Positions 27,871 through 36,319 of a stretch of 43,389 bases of DNA are shown in pieces (positions within the stretch are counted from its first letter, which is position 1; the number at the start of each line of letters is the position of its first letter). Source of the DNA: Hansschlegelia zhihuaiae (GTDB taxonomy: Bacteria; Pseudomonadota; Alphaproteobacteria; Rhizobiales; Methylopilaceae); NCBI RefSeq assembly GCF_004103825.1, contig NZ_RYFI01000008.1, positions 67,115 through 110,503 on the forward strand, read 5' to 3'. A program made the position numbers and the translations under genes. A model generated the notes under the pieces. The model was not told the DNA's origin. It saw nothing but the letters and a program-made list of their open reading frames with translations, and made no database searches.

Positions 27871-29244
27871 TCAGTGCACCGCGGTCGCGCGCGGCTTCAT
27901 GCCGATCTTCGGCTTTTCCGAGGCGAGTGGCGCGGCGAGGCGGATCGCGCCGCCGTCGAGCTCCTCGATCACCGTGCCGAGCTGGTCCGCATAGGCGTGG
28001 ATCAGCCGCTGCGACAGTCCGCTCTCGGGCAGCCAGCCGGGCGACGGGCCGGCGATCGTGAGAGCCAGACGCCCATCGGCGCCGGCGTCGCCGGTGACGC
28101 TCGCGGTTGCGCTCGCGGTCGCGGCGGCGTTGAGCAGCTCCATGATCAGGAGTGCGAGCGAGACCGCCCGGTCGAGATCGATCTCGCCGGCGTCCTTCGG
28201 GAAATTGGCCGCGACCTCGAAAGTGCGCGCCCCCATCGCCTGACGGGCCTGCGCGGCGACGTCGCGCACCAGTTCGGCGACGTCGACATGGCCGATCTCG
28301 CCCGAGGCGTAAGAGACTTTGTAGGCGGCCGCCATTGCCCGCACCCGATCCTCGGGGGCGCGCAGGATCGCGCTCAGCGTCTCGGGCGCCTCCTGACGCT
28401 GGAGGGCGAGCAGGCTCGCGATCATCTGGAAATTGTTCTTCACGCGATGATGCAGCTCACGCAGCAGCCGGTCGCGGTCGTCGATCGCCGAGGTAAGCGC
28501 CGTCGAGCGGTCCTCGACGCGGCGCGACATCGCCGCGAGGGCGTCGCCGAGCTCGACCAGTTCGTTGGGCGCGCCGCGGAAATCGGTCGACCGCACGGCC
28601 ATGCCGCCGCCGTCGGAGGCGGCGGCGGCGGCCCGCAAGCCGCGGATCCACCGCAGCACGAAACGCTCGATCCCGAACAGCACCAGGCCCACGCAGAGCA
28701 GGATCATCAGGGCCGGCAGCACGAGCGCGAGCAGCAGCCACTGGGTCTTGCTGCGGTTCAGGAGGTCGAAGGGCGAGGCCACGATCGCGACTCGTTCGCC
28801 GCCCCGGATGGGGGCGATCGCGTAGCGATAGGCGCGTCCGTCCGCGCCGCGCCCCTTCAGGAGGCGGCTGTCCTTCTCGATCCTCGACTTAGGCAGGCCG
28901 TCGGCCGGGAGCCATCGATCACCGAAGGGCGTTGCCTCGACGTCCTGAGCGATGAGCTTGCCGTCGGGCGAGACCACCGCCGCGGCGATCTCCGACCGCG
29001 AACCGCGGTCACGGAAGATCGCCTCCTGCATCTGACCGGTGAGCGGAGCGCCCTCGCCGCGGAACCCTCCGGCGCGAGCAGCGACGAGCGCGGCGGCCTG
29101 CACGAGCCGGTCCCGGTCGGCGACGTCGGAAACGTTCGATTGGTTGACGCCGATCGCGACCGCCAGCGCCATCACCGGCAGGTTGGCGGCGACCAGAAGG
29201 AGCGCGATCCGGCTCCTCAGGGTCTTGAACATGGAAATCGCCAT
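27871..29244 (-). CDS. PhyK-like sensor histidine kinase (HWE/HisKA_2)
   Basis: This 457-residue inner-membrane kinase has two transmembrane helices (residues ~13-33 and ~170-193) framing a periplasmic sensor of about 135 residues, then a HAMP-like linker. The phosphoacceptor box LRELHHRVKNNFQMIASLLALQRQ (H near residue 262) is the HisKA_2 type. The ATP-binding domain keeps the asparagine in IMELLNAA but its glycine-rich DxGxG loop is eroded (IAGPSPGW). Such kinases beside ecfG phosphorylate PhyR in the general stress response. It follows ecfG by 28 bases and is probably co-transcribed. Confidence 0.87.
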   Translation of the reverse strand: MAISMFKTLRSRIALLLVAANLPVMALAVAIGVNQSNVSDVADRDRLVQAAALVAARAGGFRGEGAPLTGQMQEAIFRDRGSRSEIAAAVVSPDGKLIAQDVEATPFGDRWLPADGLPKSRIEKDSRLLKGRGADGRAYRYAIAPIRGGERVAIVASPFDLLNRSKTQWLLLALVLPALMILLCVGLVLFGIERFVLRWIRGLRAAAAASDGGGMAVRSTDFRGAPNELVELGDALAAMSRRVEDRSTALTSAIDDRDRLLRELHHRVKNNFQMIASLLALQRQEAPETLSAILRAPEDRVRAMAAAYKVSYASGEIGHVDVAELVRDVAAQARQAMGARTFEVAANFPKDAGEIDLDRAVSLALLIMELLNAAATASATASVTGDAGADGRLALTIAGPSPGWLPESGLSQRLIHAYADQLGTVIEELDGGAIRLAAPLASEKPKIGMKPRATAVH

Positions 29245-29272
29245 GGCGCGCCCGGTCCGTCGGCGCGCGTCG

Positions 29273-29827
29273 TCAAGAATGCGGCGGCGTGCCGAGCGCC
29301 GCGCGGAGCTGTGGCTCGAGCCCGATCTCCCCGACGTCCAGATTGAGGCGTCGCGCCAACGCGTTGCGCGCGCGGTTGACGCGGCTCTTCACAGTCCCCA
29401 CCGCGCAGCCCGCGATCTCTGCAGCCTCTTCGTAGGAGAATTCCGCGGCGCCGATGAGGATCAACGCCTCGCGCTGCTCTTCCGGCAGATCCGCCAGGGC
29501 TTTGCGGAAATCCGCGAGATCCATGTGGCCGTTCTGCTGGGGCGCCACCGCGACGCTTTCGGCAAACACGCTGTCGGTGTCCTGCACCTCGCGCCGCCGC
29601 CGGCGGATGTCCGAGATGTAGACGTTGCGCAAAATCGTGAACAGCCAGGCGCGCATGTTCGTGCCCTCGGTGAAGCTGCCGAGGTTGCGCCAGGCTTTTA
29701 CGAGGGTCTCCTGGACGAGGTCGTCGGCCCGGTCGATCTGTCCGGAAAGCGAGACGGCGAAAGCGCGAAGGCTCGGGATGTGGACCAGAAGCTCATCCCG
29801 AGGCGCCGGAGGTGGCGCCTCGCTCAT
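29273..29827 (-). CDS. ecfG: General stress sigma factor EcfG (ECF15)
   Basis: This 184-residue ECF sigma factor has region 2 (DRADDLVQETLVKAWRNLGSFTEGTNMRAWLF, TILRNVYISDIRRRRREVQ) and region 4 (LPEEQREALILIGAAEFSYEE, AAEIAGCAVGTVKSRVNRAR). It recognises GGAAC...CGTT promoters of the alphaproteobacterial general stress regulon. Its start overlaps the nepR stop as ATGA, fixing sigma and anti-sigma in a coupled unit. Position beside nepR, phyR and a HisKA_2 kinase makes the EcfG assignment firm. Confidence 0.95.
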   Translation of the reverse strand: MSEAPPPAPRDELLVHIPSLRAFAVSLSGQIDRADDLVQETLVKAWRNLGSFTEGTNMRAWLFTILRNVYISDIRRRRREVQDTDSVFAESVAVAPQQNGHMDLADFRKALADLPEEQREALILIGAAEFSYEEAAEIAGCAVGTVKSRVNRARNALARRLNLDVGEIGLEPQLRAALGTPPHS

Positions 29828-30024
29828 CGAGAGCGATTCTGTCGGACGTCGTTCTCTTCGCCGGCGCGCCGCCCCTCGCGGCTGTCCAATTCGGCGAGCA
29901 GTTCGAGAAAGCGGTCCGGCACCGGCTGGTTCAGGATATCGACGTATCCGGCTCTGAGCTGCCGCCCTATGTGAGCCTGCACGTCAGTGTCGAGCTCGGA
30001 GGCCTCGCCCTTACGCTGCGTCAT
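29824..30024 (-). CDS. nepR: Anti-sigma factor NepR
   Basis: This 66-residue protein holds EcfG inactive until phospho-PhyR takes its place. The core DVQAHIGRQLRAGYVDILNQP, followed by VPDRFLELLAELD, matches the two-helix NepR domain, including IGRQLRxxYxxxLxxPVPxRFxxLL. Disordered charged ends are typical. It overlaps ecfG by four bases. The 194 bases upstream to 30218 carry no gene; a partial EcfG-like motif there has the wrong spacing. Confidence 0.95.
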   Translation of the reverse strand: MTQRKGEASELDTDVQAHIGRQLRAGYVDILNQPVPDRFLELLAELDSREGRRAGEENDVRQNRSR

Positions 30025-30218
30025 TCCAAAATCCTTCCGCGGCCTCGTCGCCCGCTTCGGCGAGGCCCGACTTCACCACACCGCCAGCCGATGGTCCGCT
30101 TATGCGACCCCATCGCAGGATGCTGGCATGCCCCGATTGACGATCCGCTAACGATGATCGCCCCCGATTCCACGCGAGCTAAATCGTCGCAGGCCGTCCG
30201 TGCGTCGGGCTGGCGGGA

Positions 30219-30557
30219 TCATCGATGTCCCGCGCCTATCGGCGACGAAGCGCCGAACGGGATGACGGCCCCGCGCGCCGCCGTCGTCGTCTGCGTTTTG
30301 GCATCGTTGACGATCGCCGCTTGCGAAGAAGCCAGCGGCGTCGTCGCGACGAGGCGATCCGCCTTCTTCGTCGCCACAAGCTGGGGCTGTTCTGCGGTCG
30401 TCGCGCCGCCGTCGGACAGCGCCAGGATCGCGGCGGCTGCGGCCACGGCGATCAGCGCCGAGCGCGCCAGGACCGACGGAGAGGCGACCGCCGCCAACGC
30501 CGTCCGAAAGTCGCGCGCCTCGCGCAGATGACCAAGGCCGACATACGCCATGCTCAT
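30219..30557 (-). CDS. Small single-pass membrane protein downstream of dps
   Basis: This 112-residue protein has one hydrophobic helix (SVLARSALIAVAAAAAILALS, about residues 28-48), a charged N-terminus and a Thr/Ala-rich tail. I do not recognise a family. It starts 25 bases after the dps stop with a GAGGG ribosome site, and its opening ATGAGCATG copies that of dps, so the two form a likely operon. Placement within the stress-response locus suggests it is an EcfG-regulated membrane component. Function is unknown. Confidence 0.65.
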   Translation of the reverse strand: MSMAYVGLGHLREARDFRTALAAVASPSVLARSALIAVAAAAAILALSDGGATTAEQPQLVATKKADRLVATTPLASSQAAIVNDAKTQTTTAARGAVIPFGASSPIGAGHR

Positions 30558-30582
30558 GCCCTCCGTTCCTGTTCGCGCCGAG

Positions 30583-31098
30583 TCACTCGGCGACGATCGC
30601 CCTTAGCATCCAGACCGCCTTTTCGTGGAAGGCGAGCCGGTCCGCGAGCAGGTCGTGCGTCACGAAGTCGTCGAACTCTTCCGCCTGGCCCGCGCCTTCG
30701 CGGATCAGGCGCACGAGCGCCTCATGGTCCTCCATGAGCTCCTCCACCATCGACTGGGCCGTCATGCGGCCGCCGAGGGCGAGCGCCTTGTCGAGCCCGA
30801 CCGCGGCCTTGCCCGTTGGAACGGGGAAGCCCAAGGCGCGAATCCGCTCGGCGAGCGCATCAATGGCGCCAAACAGCTCACTATAGTGCTGCTCAGTAAG
30901 CTCATGGATAGGCCGGAATAAAGGACCAACCACGTTCCAGTGGACGACCTGCGAACGCAGCAACGTCCTGTAAGTCTGGACCGTGATGTCGCTCAGAGTC
31001 TCAGCGATGACCTTGCGGTCTTTATCGCGAAGACCTGTCGACGGCTTGACGACGCGCGGCTGTATTTTGAGCGCCGCGGAAACGTTCGACATGCTCAT
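30583..31098 (-). CDS. dps: Dps, DNA-protecting ferritin-like protein
   Basis: This 171-residue protein assembles into 12-mers that oxidise and store iron and shield DNA during stress. The inter-subunit ferroxidase residues lie in VVHWNVVGPLFRPIHELTEQH and AIDALAERIRALG (His, His, Asp and Glu in family positions). The N-terminal tail has several Lys/Arg (RVVKPSTGLRDKDRK) and could bind DNA. It sits between phyR and nepR on the same strand with an EcfG-like promoter upstream at 31169-31193. Confidence 0.95.
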   Translation of the reverse strand: MSMSNVSAALKIQPRVVKPSTGLRDKDRKVIAETLSDITVQTYRTLLRSQVVHWNVVGPLFRPIHELTEQHYSELFGAIDALAERIRALGFPVPTGKAAVGLDKALALGGRMTAQSMVEELMEDHEALVRLIREGAGQAEEFDDFVTHDLLADRLAFHEKAVWMLRAIVAE

Positions 31099-31168
31099 GC
31101 CCTGTCATCGAGGTTTTAAGCCGCCAGCAGATCATTGGCGGCTGTCCGTATTCGGACTTCGCCTCGGT

Positions 31169-31193
31169 AACGCGGCAACGGGCCGAAGGTTTC
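31169..31193 (-). promoter_or_regulatory. Probable EcfG-dependent promoter of dps
   Basis: On the reverse strand GAAAC (31193-31189) and CGTT (31172-31169) are separated by 16 bases. The consensus known for EcfG is GGAAC, 16-17 bases, CGTT, so there is one mismatch. The -10 element ends about 70 bases before the dps ATG at 31098. Dps is a classic target of this sigma factor. Confidence 0.6.
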
Positions 31194-31233
31194 AGTGATC
31201 GAGCCGACTACGTATTAGTACGGAGCCTTCCCG

Positions 31234-32028
31234 TCAGATCGCCACGCGGCCGCCGCTCCGGGCCCTGGCTCCGAAGAACAGCGCCTGGCTGACGATCGCC
31301 TTGACCGTCGAGGTCTGGAACGGCTTGGTGACGAGGAACACCGGCTCAGGCCGCTCGCCCGAGAGCAGCCGTTCCGGGTAGGCGGTGATGAAGATCACCG
31401 GCACCTCGAGATTGGGCAGCATCTCCTGCACCGCCTCGAGGCCCGACGAGCCGTCGGCGAGCTGAATGTCGGCGAGCACCAGTCCCGGCTTCGTGCGCTC
31501 GGCGAGGGCGACCGCCTCCGAATGGGTGCGGGCGGTTCCGACCACCCGGTGCCCGAGCCCTTCGACGAGCTTGGCGAGGTCCATCGCGATGATGGCTTCG
31601 TCCTCGATGATCAGGACGTCGGTCGCGACCTGCTCGGCGATCTCGCGGCCGGCCTCGTCGATCGCCCGCGTGATCTCGGATTCGGACAGTCCCAGGATCC
31701 GTCCGGCCTCTGCCGGCGTGAAGCCTTCCACGGAGACCAGCAGGAAGACCTGCCGCGAGCGCGGCGTGAGCGCCTCGATCGTGCGCTCCGACTGCGCAGC
31801 CTCGACGCCGGTCTCGACGTTGAGCGCCACCGAGGACCAGATGCGTGAGAAAATCCCATAGAGTCCGACACGCGGATCGGCGTCGGCCGGGAAGATGCTC
31901 GGATCTGCGATCAGCGCTTTGAGGACAGCGGCCACATAGGCGTCTCCGCTGTCCTGCCGGCCGGTGAGCGCGCGCGCGTAGCGGCGAAGGAACGGAAGAT
32001 GGGGAGCGATCGTGTCGGCGAGTGCCAT
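31234..32028 (-). CDS. phyR: Stress response regulator PhyR
   Basis: This 264-residue protein has a sigma-factor-like N-terminal domain (residues 1-~125, with ALTPRSRQVFLLVSVEGFTPAEAG resembling region 4) and a C-terminal receiver domain (IIEDEAIIAMDLAKLVEGLGH onward). The acidic pocket is E142/D143, and D187 in VLADIQLADG is the phosphoacceptor; the switch Thr and Lys lie in FITAYPERL and VTKPF. Phosphorylation exposes the sigma-like domain, which captures NepR. It heads the dps–nepR–ecfG–kinase block. Confidence 0.96.
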   Translation of the reverse strand: MALADTIAPHLPFLRRYARALTGRQDSGDAYVAAVLKALIADPSIFPADADPRVGLYGIFSRIWSSVALNVETGVEAAQSERTIEALTPRSRQVFLLVSVEGFTPAEAGRILGLSESEITRAIDEAGREIAEQVATDVLIIEDEAIIAMDLAKLVEGLGHRVVGTARTHSEAVALAERTKPGLVLADIQLADGSSGLEAVQEMLPNLEVPVIFITAYPERLLSGERPEPVFLVTKPFQTSTVKAIVSQALFFGARARSGGRVAI

Positions 32029-32126
32029 GAAGCGAGGTGTCCGGTCGACGTCAGGGACGGAGAGTCAGGCAAATGCTGGCGCAAGATGGCGCGCGGCGGG
32101 CAATGAGCAAGCCTCGGCGGGTGAAG

Positions 32127-32804
32127 TCAACGTTCTTGCGGCTCGCTGGGGATCGTCGCCTCGGCGCGGAACGGCCCGGCGGCCTCGATCGAGAGCCGTC
32201 CTCCCAAACTGCGGACGAGGCTGCTTGCGAGTTGGAGGCCGAGTTCCGTCGCTTCGCTCGGTTTGATCGGCCGCCCGCCCGCGCTTCCGTCCGTCTGCAG
32301 CACCAAGATATGCGTCTCGCCGTCGCCGGACGCCGAGATCGTCACGCGGCCCGACCCGACGCGCCCGGCAAAGCCCTCGCGAACGAGACATATCAGCAGC
32401 TCGGCGATGATCTGGGCGAGGGCGCAGGCGCGGCGCGGCGCGGCGCGCACCTGGTCGCCTTCGATCGAGACGCGGTGAACGAAATCGGGATCGAGCATTG
32501 CGAGCGCCCGTTTCGCGAAGGCCGCGAGATCGGCGGGGCGCGGACCTAGGTCAGTGGGATCGGCGTCGGGGAAGGGATCGAAGGCGGCCGCCTCGAAGCG
32601 GATCCGCATATCCTCGAAGGCGACGCGGCAGGGGCCGGCGGGGAGCCGTCGGCCGAACAGGCCGAGCAGACTGGTCATCGTCTGGGTCTGGTTCCGGAAG
32701 CGGTGCCGCAAGGCCGCAAGGCGCGCGTCGTCCGGCGCGAAGGACGGCTCTGGGAGGTTCGGATCGGCTTCCATCGGATGGGATTTATCGCCTATTCCGC
32801 CCAT
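32127..32804 (-). CDS. Short, degenerate HWE-type histidine kinase
   Basis: This ~225-residue cytosolic protein has a phosphoacceptor-like segment ALRHRFRNQTQTMTSLLGLF, keeping the histidine (about H34) of the HisKA_2 box, and an ATPase-like C-terminus ending LASSLVRSLGGRLSIEAAGP. The N box has lost its asparagine (AELLICLVREGF instead of NEL..NA..HAF), and the DxGxG loop reads QTDGSAGG. It has no sensor or membrane domain. It may act as a phosphotransfer or docking protein for PhyR, which starts about 100 bases downstream. ATG 32774 is an alternative start. Confidence 0.72.
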   Translation of the reverse strand: MGGIGDKSHPMEADPNLPEPSFAPDDARLAALRHRFRNQTQTMTSLLGLFGRRLPAGPCRVAFEDMRIRFEAAAFDPFPDADPTDLGPRPADLAAFAKRALAMLDPDFVHRVSIEGDQVRAAPRRACALAQIIAELLICLVREGFAGRVGSGRVTISASGDGETHILVLQTDGSAGGRPIKPSEATELGLQLASSLVRSLGGRLSIEAAGPFRAEATIPSEPQER

Positions 32805-32807
32805 CTC

Positions 32808-32825
32808 CTATGTGTTTTGACATAG
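32808..32825. promoter_or_regulatory. Perfect inverted repeat before the short kinase gene
   Basis: CTATGT-GTTTTG-ACATAG is a perfect 6-bp inverted repeat whose near edge lies three bases before the kinase ATG (reverse strand) and overlaps its AGGAG. A bound protein or an RNA hairpin here could control expression. It also lies in the region shared with the FNR-like gene that starts at 32907. Confidence 0.4.
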
Positions 32826-32906
32826 CGGCTCGTTCGAAAGTGGTGGAAGTGTGAAGCGAGCTCGATCATGATTGATTGAACGACCCGGTCGGACCGCGCA
32901 CGCTCA

Positions 32907-33635
32907 ATGTACGTACCATGTCCCAGCTGTCCGCTGCGTCGAAAGCCGGCGTTCCGTCAGAAGGGCGAGGAAGAGGTCGCCGTCATCAATTCGATGAAGA
33001 GCGATCATCTGACCCTCGAGGCCGGGTCGGAATTTATTCATCCCGAACAATCCGACGCGGAACTCTACACGCTGTTCGCCGGATGGGCGTTCCGGTACAA
33101 GGAGCTCGGCGATGGGCGGCGACAGATACTTAGCTTCGCGCTGCCCGGCGATCTGATCGGTCTGCAGGCGTCGCTGTTCGAGAAATCTTTCTATGGCGCG
33201 ATCGCGCTGACCGACATCCAGCTCTGCGTCATCCCCCGTCGCAGGATGCTGCGCCTGTTCGAACGCATGCCGGAAATCGCCTACGACGTGACCTGGCTCG
33301 GGGCCCGGTCCGAGGCCCTCGTGGACGAGAACCTCCTGTCCGTCGGCCGACGCGGCGCCGGGGAACGGATCGCCGCGCTGCTGTGCTCGCTCTACAAGCG
33401 CGCCGAGCCCCTCGGCCTGGTCAAGGAGGGCGTCCTCGAACTGCCGTTGACCCAGCAGCACATCGCCGACGCGCTCGGGCTGTCGCTCGTCCACACCAAC
33501 AAGACCCTCGCGAAGCTGCGGTCGCAGGGCCTGTTCACGATCTCGGGGGGACATCTCGTCATCCGCAATTTGCGCGGCCTCAGCCGCTTCGCGCAGCATT
33601 TCGAGGAGGATCTCGCGCCGCGGCCCCTCATCTGA
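32907..33635 (+). CDS. Crp/FNR-family transcription regulator with three FNR-type cysteines
   Basis: This 242-residue regulator has an N-terminal CPSCPLRRKPAF, a cyclic-nucleotide-binding-like beta barrel (AGWAFRYKELGDGRRQILSFA, LPGDLIGLQ), a dimerisation helix and a C-terminal winged helix (LTQQHIADALGLSLVHTNKTL). C5 and C8 align with FNR C20 and C23, and C107 in IQLCVIP aligns with FNR C122; the remaining FNR cluster position is P14. An incomplete set suggests a different cofactor or redox sensing. It diverges from the short HWE kinase. Confidence 0.85.
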   Translation: MYVPCPSCPLRRKPAFRQKGEEEVAVINSMKSDHLTLEAGSEFIHPEQSDAELYTLFAGWAFRYKELGDGRRQILSFALPGDLIGLQASLFEKSFYGAIALTDIQLCVIPRRRMLRLFERMPEIAYDVTWLGARSEALVDENLLSVGRRGAGERIAALLCSLYKRAEPLGLVKEGVLELPLTQQHIADALGLSLVHTNKTLAKLRSQGLFTISGGHLVIRNLRGLSRFAQHFEEDLAPRPLI

Positions 33636-33755
33636 GACTCCGACCCGCGCTCTCGGCCTCGGGACTTGAAGCCTCCCGATGGGCGACGATGTTCGCACTC
33701 GCCCGCCGCCCGCTCGCCGAAGCGCGACGGCCGTTGTTCTGAGGGGACCCATGCG

Positions 33756-34748
33756 ATGACCGTTCTCGTCACCGGCGGCGCCGGCTACATCGGCAGCCAC
33801 ATGACGCTTGCGCTCGTCGACCTCGGCCGTCCCGTGGTCGTGCTGGACGATCTCTCGACCGGATTCCGATCAGCCATTCCGGACGGCGTTCCCTTCGTCG
33901 AAGGCTGCGTCGGCGACGAGGAACTGGTCGGCCGCGTGATCGCCGAGCACGGCGTCGAGGCCATCGTGCATTTCGCAGGGTCTATCGTGGTCCCGGACTC
34001 CGTGACTGATCCGCTCGGCTATTATCTGAACAACACCGTGCGCTCTCGGGCCCTGATCGCGTCGGCTGTCGCGGGAGGCGTCAAGCGTTTCGTGTTCTCC
34101 TCGACTGCGGCGGTCTATGGCGAGGGCTCCTCCGAGCCCCTGACCGAGACGGCGCCGCTCGATCCGGTCTCGCCCTACGGCGCCTCGAAGCTGATGACGG
34201 AACGCATGCTGGCCGACGCCTCGCGCGCCTATGGGCTCGCCTATGCGGCGCTGCGCTATTTCAACGTGGCTGGGGCTGATCCCGAGGGCCGGGCCGGGCA
34301 GTCGAGCGCGCGCGCCACGCATCTTATCAAGGTCGCGTCGCAGGCCGCGGCGGGGCTGCGCGACAAGCTGCAGATGTTCGGCGAGGACTATCCGACGCCC
34401 GACGGCACCTGCGTGCGTGACTACATTCACGTCACGGACCTCGCCAAGGCCCATGTCCTGGCGCTCGACTATCTTGCGGCTGGCGGCGCCAGCCTCGTGG
34501 CGAATTGCGGCTATGGCCGCGGGGCCTCGGTGCGCGAGGTCATCTCCTCGGTGAAGCGCGTCTCCGGCGCCGACTTCCTGGTCGAGCCGGCCCCGCGGCG
34601 CGACGGCGATCCCGCCTCGCTCGTCGCGGATCCCTCGAAGGCGCGCTCGACGCTCGGCTGGACGCCGGACCATGACGACCTCGACGAGATCGTCGGCCAC
34701 GCGCTCGCCTGGGAGAGGCGGCTCGCCGAACGAGGCGCGGCGGCGTGA
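33756..34748 (+). CDS. galE: UDP-glucose 4-epimerase
   Basis: This 330-residue short-chain dehydrogenase interconverts UDP-glucose and UDP-galactose with bound NAD. The Rossmann motif VTGGAGYIGSH opens the protein. The catalytic serine lies in FSSTAAVYG and the YxxxK pair in SPYGASK, with RYFNVAGADPEGR in the substrate-binding part. Length is normal. GAGGGG about eight bases upstream supports ATG 33756. Its last codons overlap the start of the MFS gene (GTGA). The product feeds surface polysaccharide synthesis. Confidence 0.93.
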   Translation: MTVLVTGGAGYIGSHMTLALVDLGRPVVVLDDLSTGFRSAIPDGVPFVEGCVGDEELVGRVIAEHGVEAIVHFAGSIVVPDSVTDPLGYYLNNTVRSRALIASAVAGGVKRFVFSSTAAVYGEGSSEPLTETAPLDPVSPYGASKLMTERMLADASRAYGLAYAALRYFNVAGADPEGRAGQSSARATHLIKVASQAAAGLRDKLQMFGEDYPTPDGTCVRDYIHVTDLAKAHVLALDYLAAGGASLVANCGYGRGASVREVISSVKRVSGADFLVEPAPRRDGDPASLVADPSKARSTLGWTPDHDDLDEIVGHALAWERRLAERGAAA

Positions 34749-36199
34749 CGGCTGACCCGGCCGGCGCCGGGATAGCGCCTGCGCGCGAGATCGACATTCC
34801 GGCCCGGATGGACCGGCTGCCCTGGTCGCGCTTTCACCTGCTCGTCGTGGTGGCGCTCGGCGTCACCTGGGTGCTCGACGGGCTCGAGGTCACCATCGTC
34901 GGCGCTCTGGCTCCCCGACTTCAGGACAAGGACACGCTGGGCCTGGGCGAAGCCGACATCGGCGCGCTCGCCTCGGCGTATCTCGCTGGCGCGGTCGCGG
35001 GCGCGCTCGGCTTCGGTTGGCTGACGGACCGGCTGGGGCGGCGGCTGATCTTCTTCACCACGCTGCTGGTCTATTGCGCGGGCGTGCTGTGCTCGGCCTT
35101 CGCCTGGGACTTCTGGAGCCTCGCGCTGTTCCGCCTGATCACCGGGCTCGGCATCGGCGGCGAATACGCGGCGATCAATTCGGCGATCGACGAACTCATA
35201 CCGGCGCGGCTCCGGGGACGGGTCGCCCTGATCGTCAATGGCAGTTTCTGGGCCGGCGCCGGCGTCGGAGCGATCGCGACGGTCGCGCTGCTCGACACGG
35301 ACCTGTTCGCGGCCGACCTCGGTTGGCGCCTGGGCTTCGCGGTCGGGGCCGCGCTCGGCCTCCTGATCCTGTTCACGCGCCGCTACGTGCCCGAAAGTCC
35401 GCGCTGGCTCGCCTGCCACGACCGCATCCCGGAAGGCGAGGCCGTGACCGCGGAGATCGAACGCACGGTCGAGGCCGAAATCGGCCGGCCGCTCCCTAAG
35501 GCCGTGGGCACGCTGAAGATCCATCCGGCGAAGAGCTTCGGCTTCCGGCTGATCTTCGCCTCGATGCTCGGCGAGCATCGGGGGCGCTCGGCTCTCGTGC
35601 TCGTGCTGATGATCGCGCAGGCCTTCCTCTACAACGCGATCTTCTTCACCTACGGGCTGGTGCTCACGAGATTTTACAGCGTCGAAGCCGGGCATGTCGG
35701 CCTCTACCTCGTGCCATTCGCGATCGGCAACGTGCTCGGTCCGATCGTGCTCGGTCCGCTGTTCGACACCGTCGGCCGACGTAAGATGATCTTCCTGACC
35801 TATAGCGTCTCAGGGGCGCTCCTGCTCCTGACCGGCCTTCTGTTCGCGCAGGGCGCGCTGACCGCGGCGACCCAGACCGCGGCCTGGTGCGTGATCTTCT
35901 TCTTCGCCTCCGCGGCGGCGAGCTCCGCCTATCTCACGGCGAGCGAGGCGTTCCCCCTTGAGGTTCGGGCGCTCGCCATCGCGGCCTTCTACGCGATCGG
36001 CACGGCGCTCGGCGGCGTCGTCGCGCCCTTCGTGTTCGGCGCGCTGATCGGCGCGGGCGACGTTTGGCCGATCTTCGGCGGCTACGCCTTCGCGGCGGCG
36101 CTGATGATCACGGCCGGGGTCGCCGCCCTGCTTTTCGGAGTCGACGCCGAAGGCCGCTCGCTTGAGGAGATCGCGGCGCCGCTGTCGAAGGCCGTCTGA
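34745..36199 (+). CDS. MFS transporter (sugar-porter-like)
   Basis: This 484-residue protein has twelve predicted membrane helices. MFS motif A appears as GWLTDRLGRRLIFF in loop 2-3 and again as GPLFDTVGRRKMIF in loop 8-9. GLGIGGEYAAINSAIDELIPARLRG is a sugar/metabolite:H+ symporter signature, and PESPRWL follows helix 6. The GTG start overlaps the galE stop, so the two are coupled. An aromatic acid or sugar are both possible substrates; the coupling to galE leans toward a sugar. Confidence 0.85.
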   Translation: MTADPAGAGIAPAREIDIPARMDRLPWSRFHLLVVVALGVTWVLDGLEVTIVGALAPRLQDKDTLGLGEADIGALASAYLAGAVAGALGFGWLTDRLGRRLIFFTTLLVYCAGVLCSAFAWDFWSLALFRLITGLGIGGEYAAINSAIDELIPARLRGRVALIVNGSFWAGAGVGAIATVALLDTDLFAADLGWRLGFAVGAALGLLILFTRRYVPESPRWLACHDRIPEGEAVTAEIERTVEAEIGRPLPKAVGTLKIHPAKSFGFRLIFASMLGEHRGRSALVLVLMIAQAFLYNAIFFTYGLVLTRFYSVEAGHVGLYLVPFAIGNVLGPIVLGPLFDTVGRRKMIFLTYSVSGALLLLTGLLFAQGALTAATQTAAWCVIFFFASAAASSAYLTASEAFPLEVRALAIAAFYAIGTALGGVVAPFVFGALIGAGDVWPIFGGYAFAAALMITAGVAALLFGVDAEGRSLEEIAAPLSKAV

Positions 36200-36319
36200 C
36201 GCGCAACCTTCGCCGCATTGCGGGAGTTTGATCGCGGCGGCTATGGGACGAGTCTGGACCCTTTCGCAGCCGCGCCCGCCCACGCTTCGCCGCCGCCCGC
36301 GCGCCAGGAAGGAGGATCG

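Noticed and set aside
30147-30170. EcfG-like promoter upstream of nepR on the reverse strand (GGAAT ... CGTT)
   Set aside because: Only 13 bases separate the elements; EcfG promoters need about 16-17.
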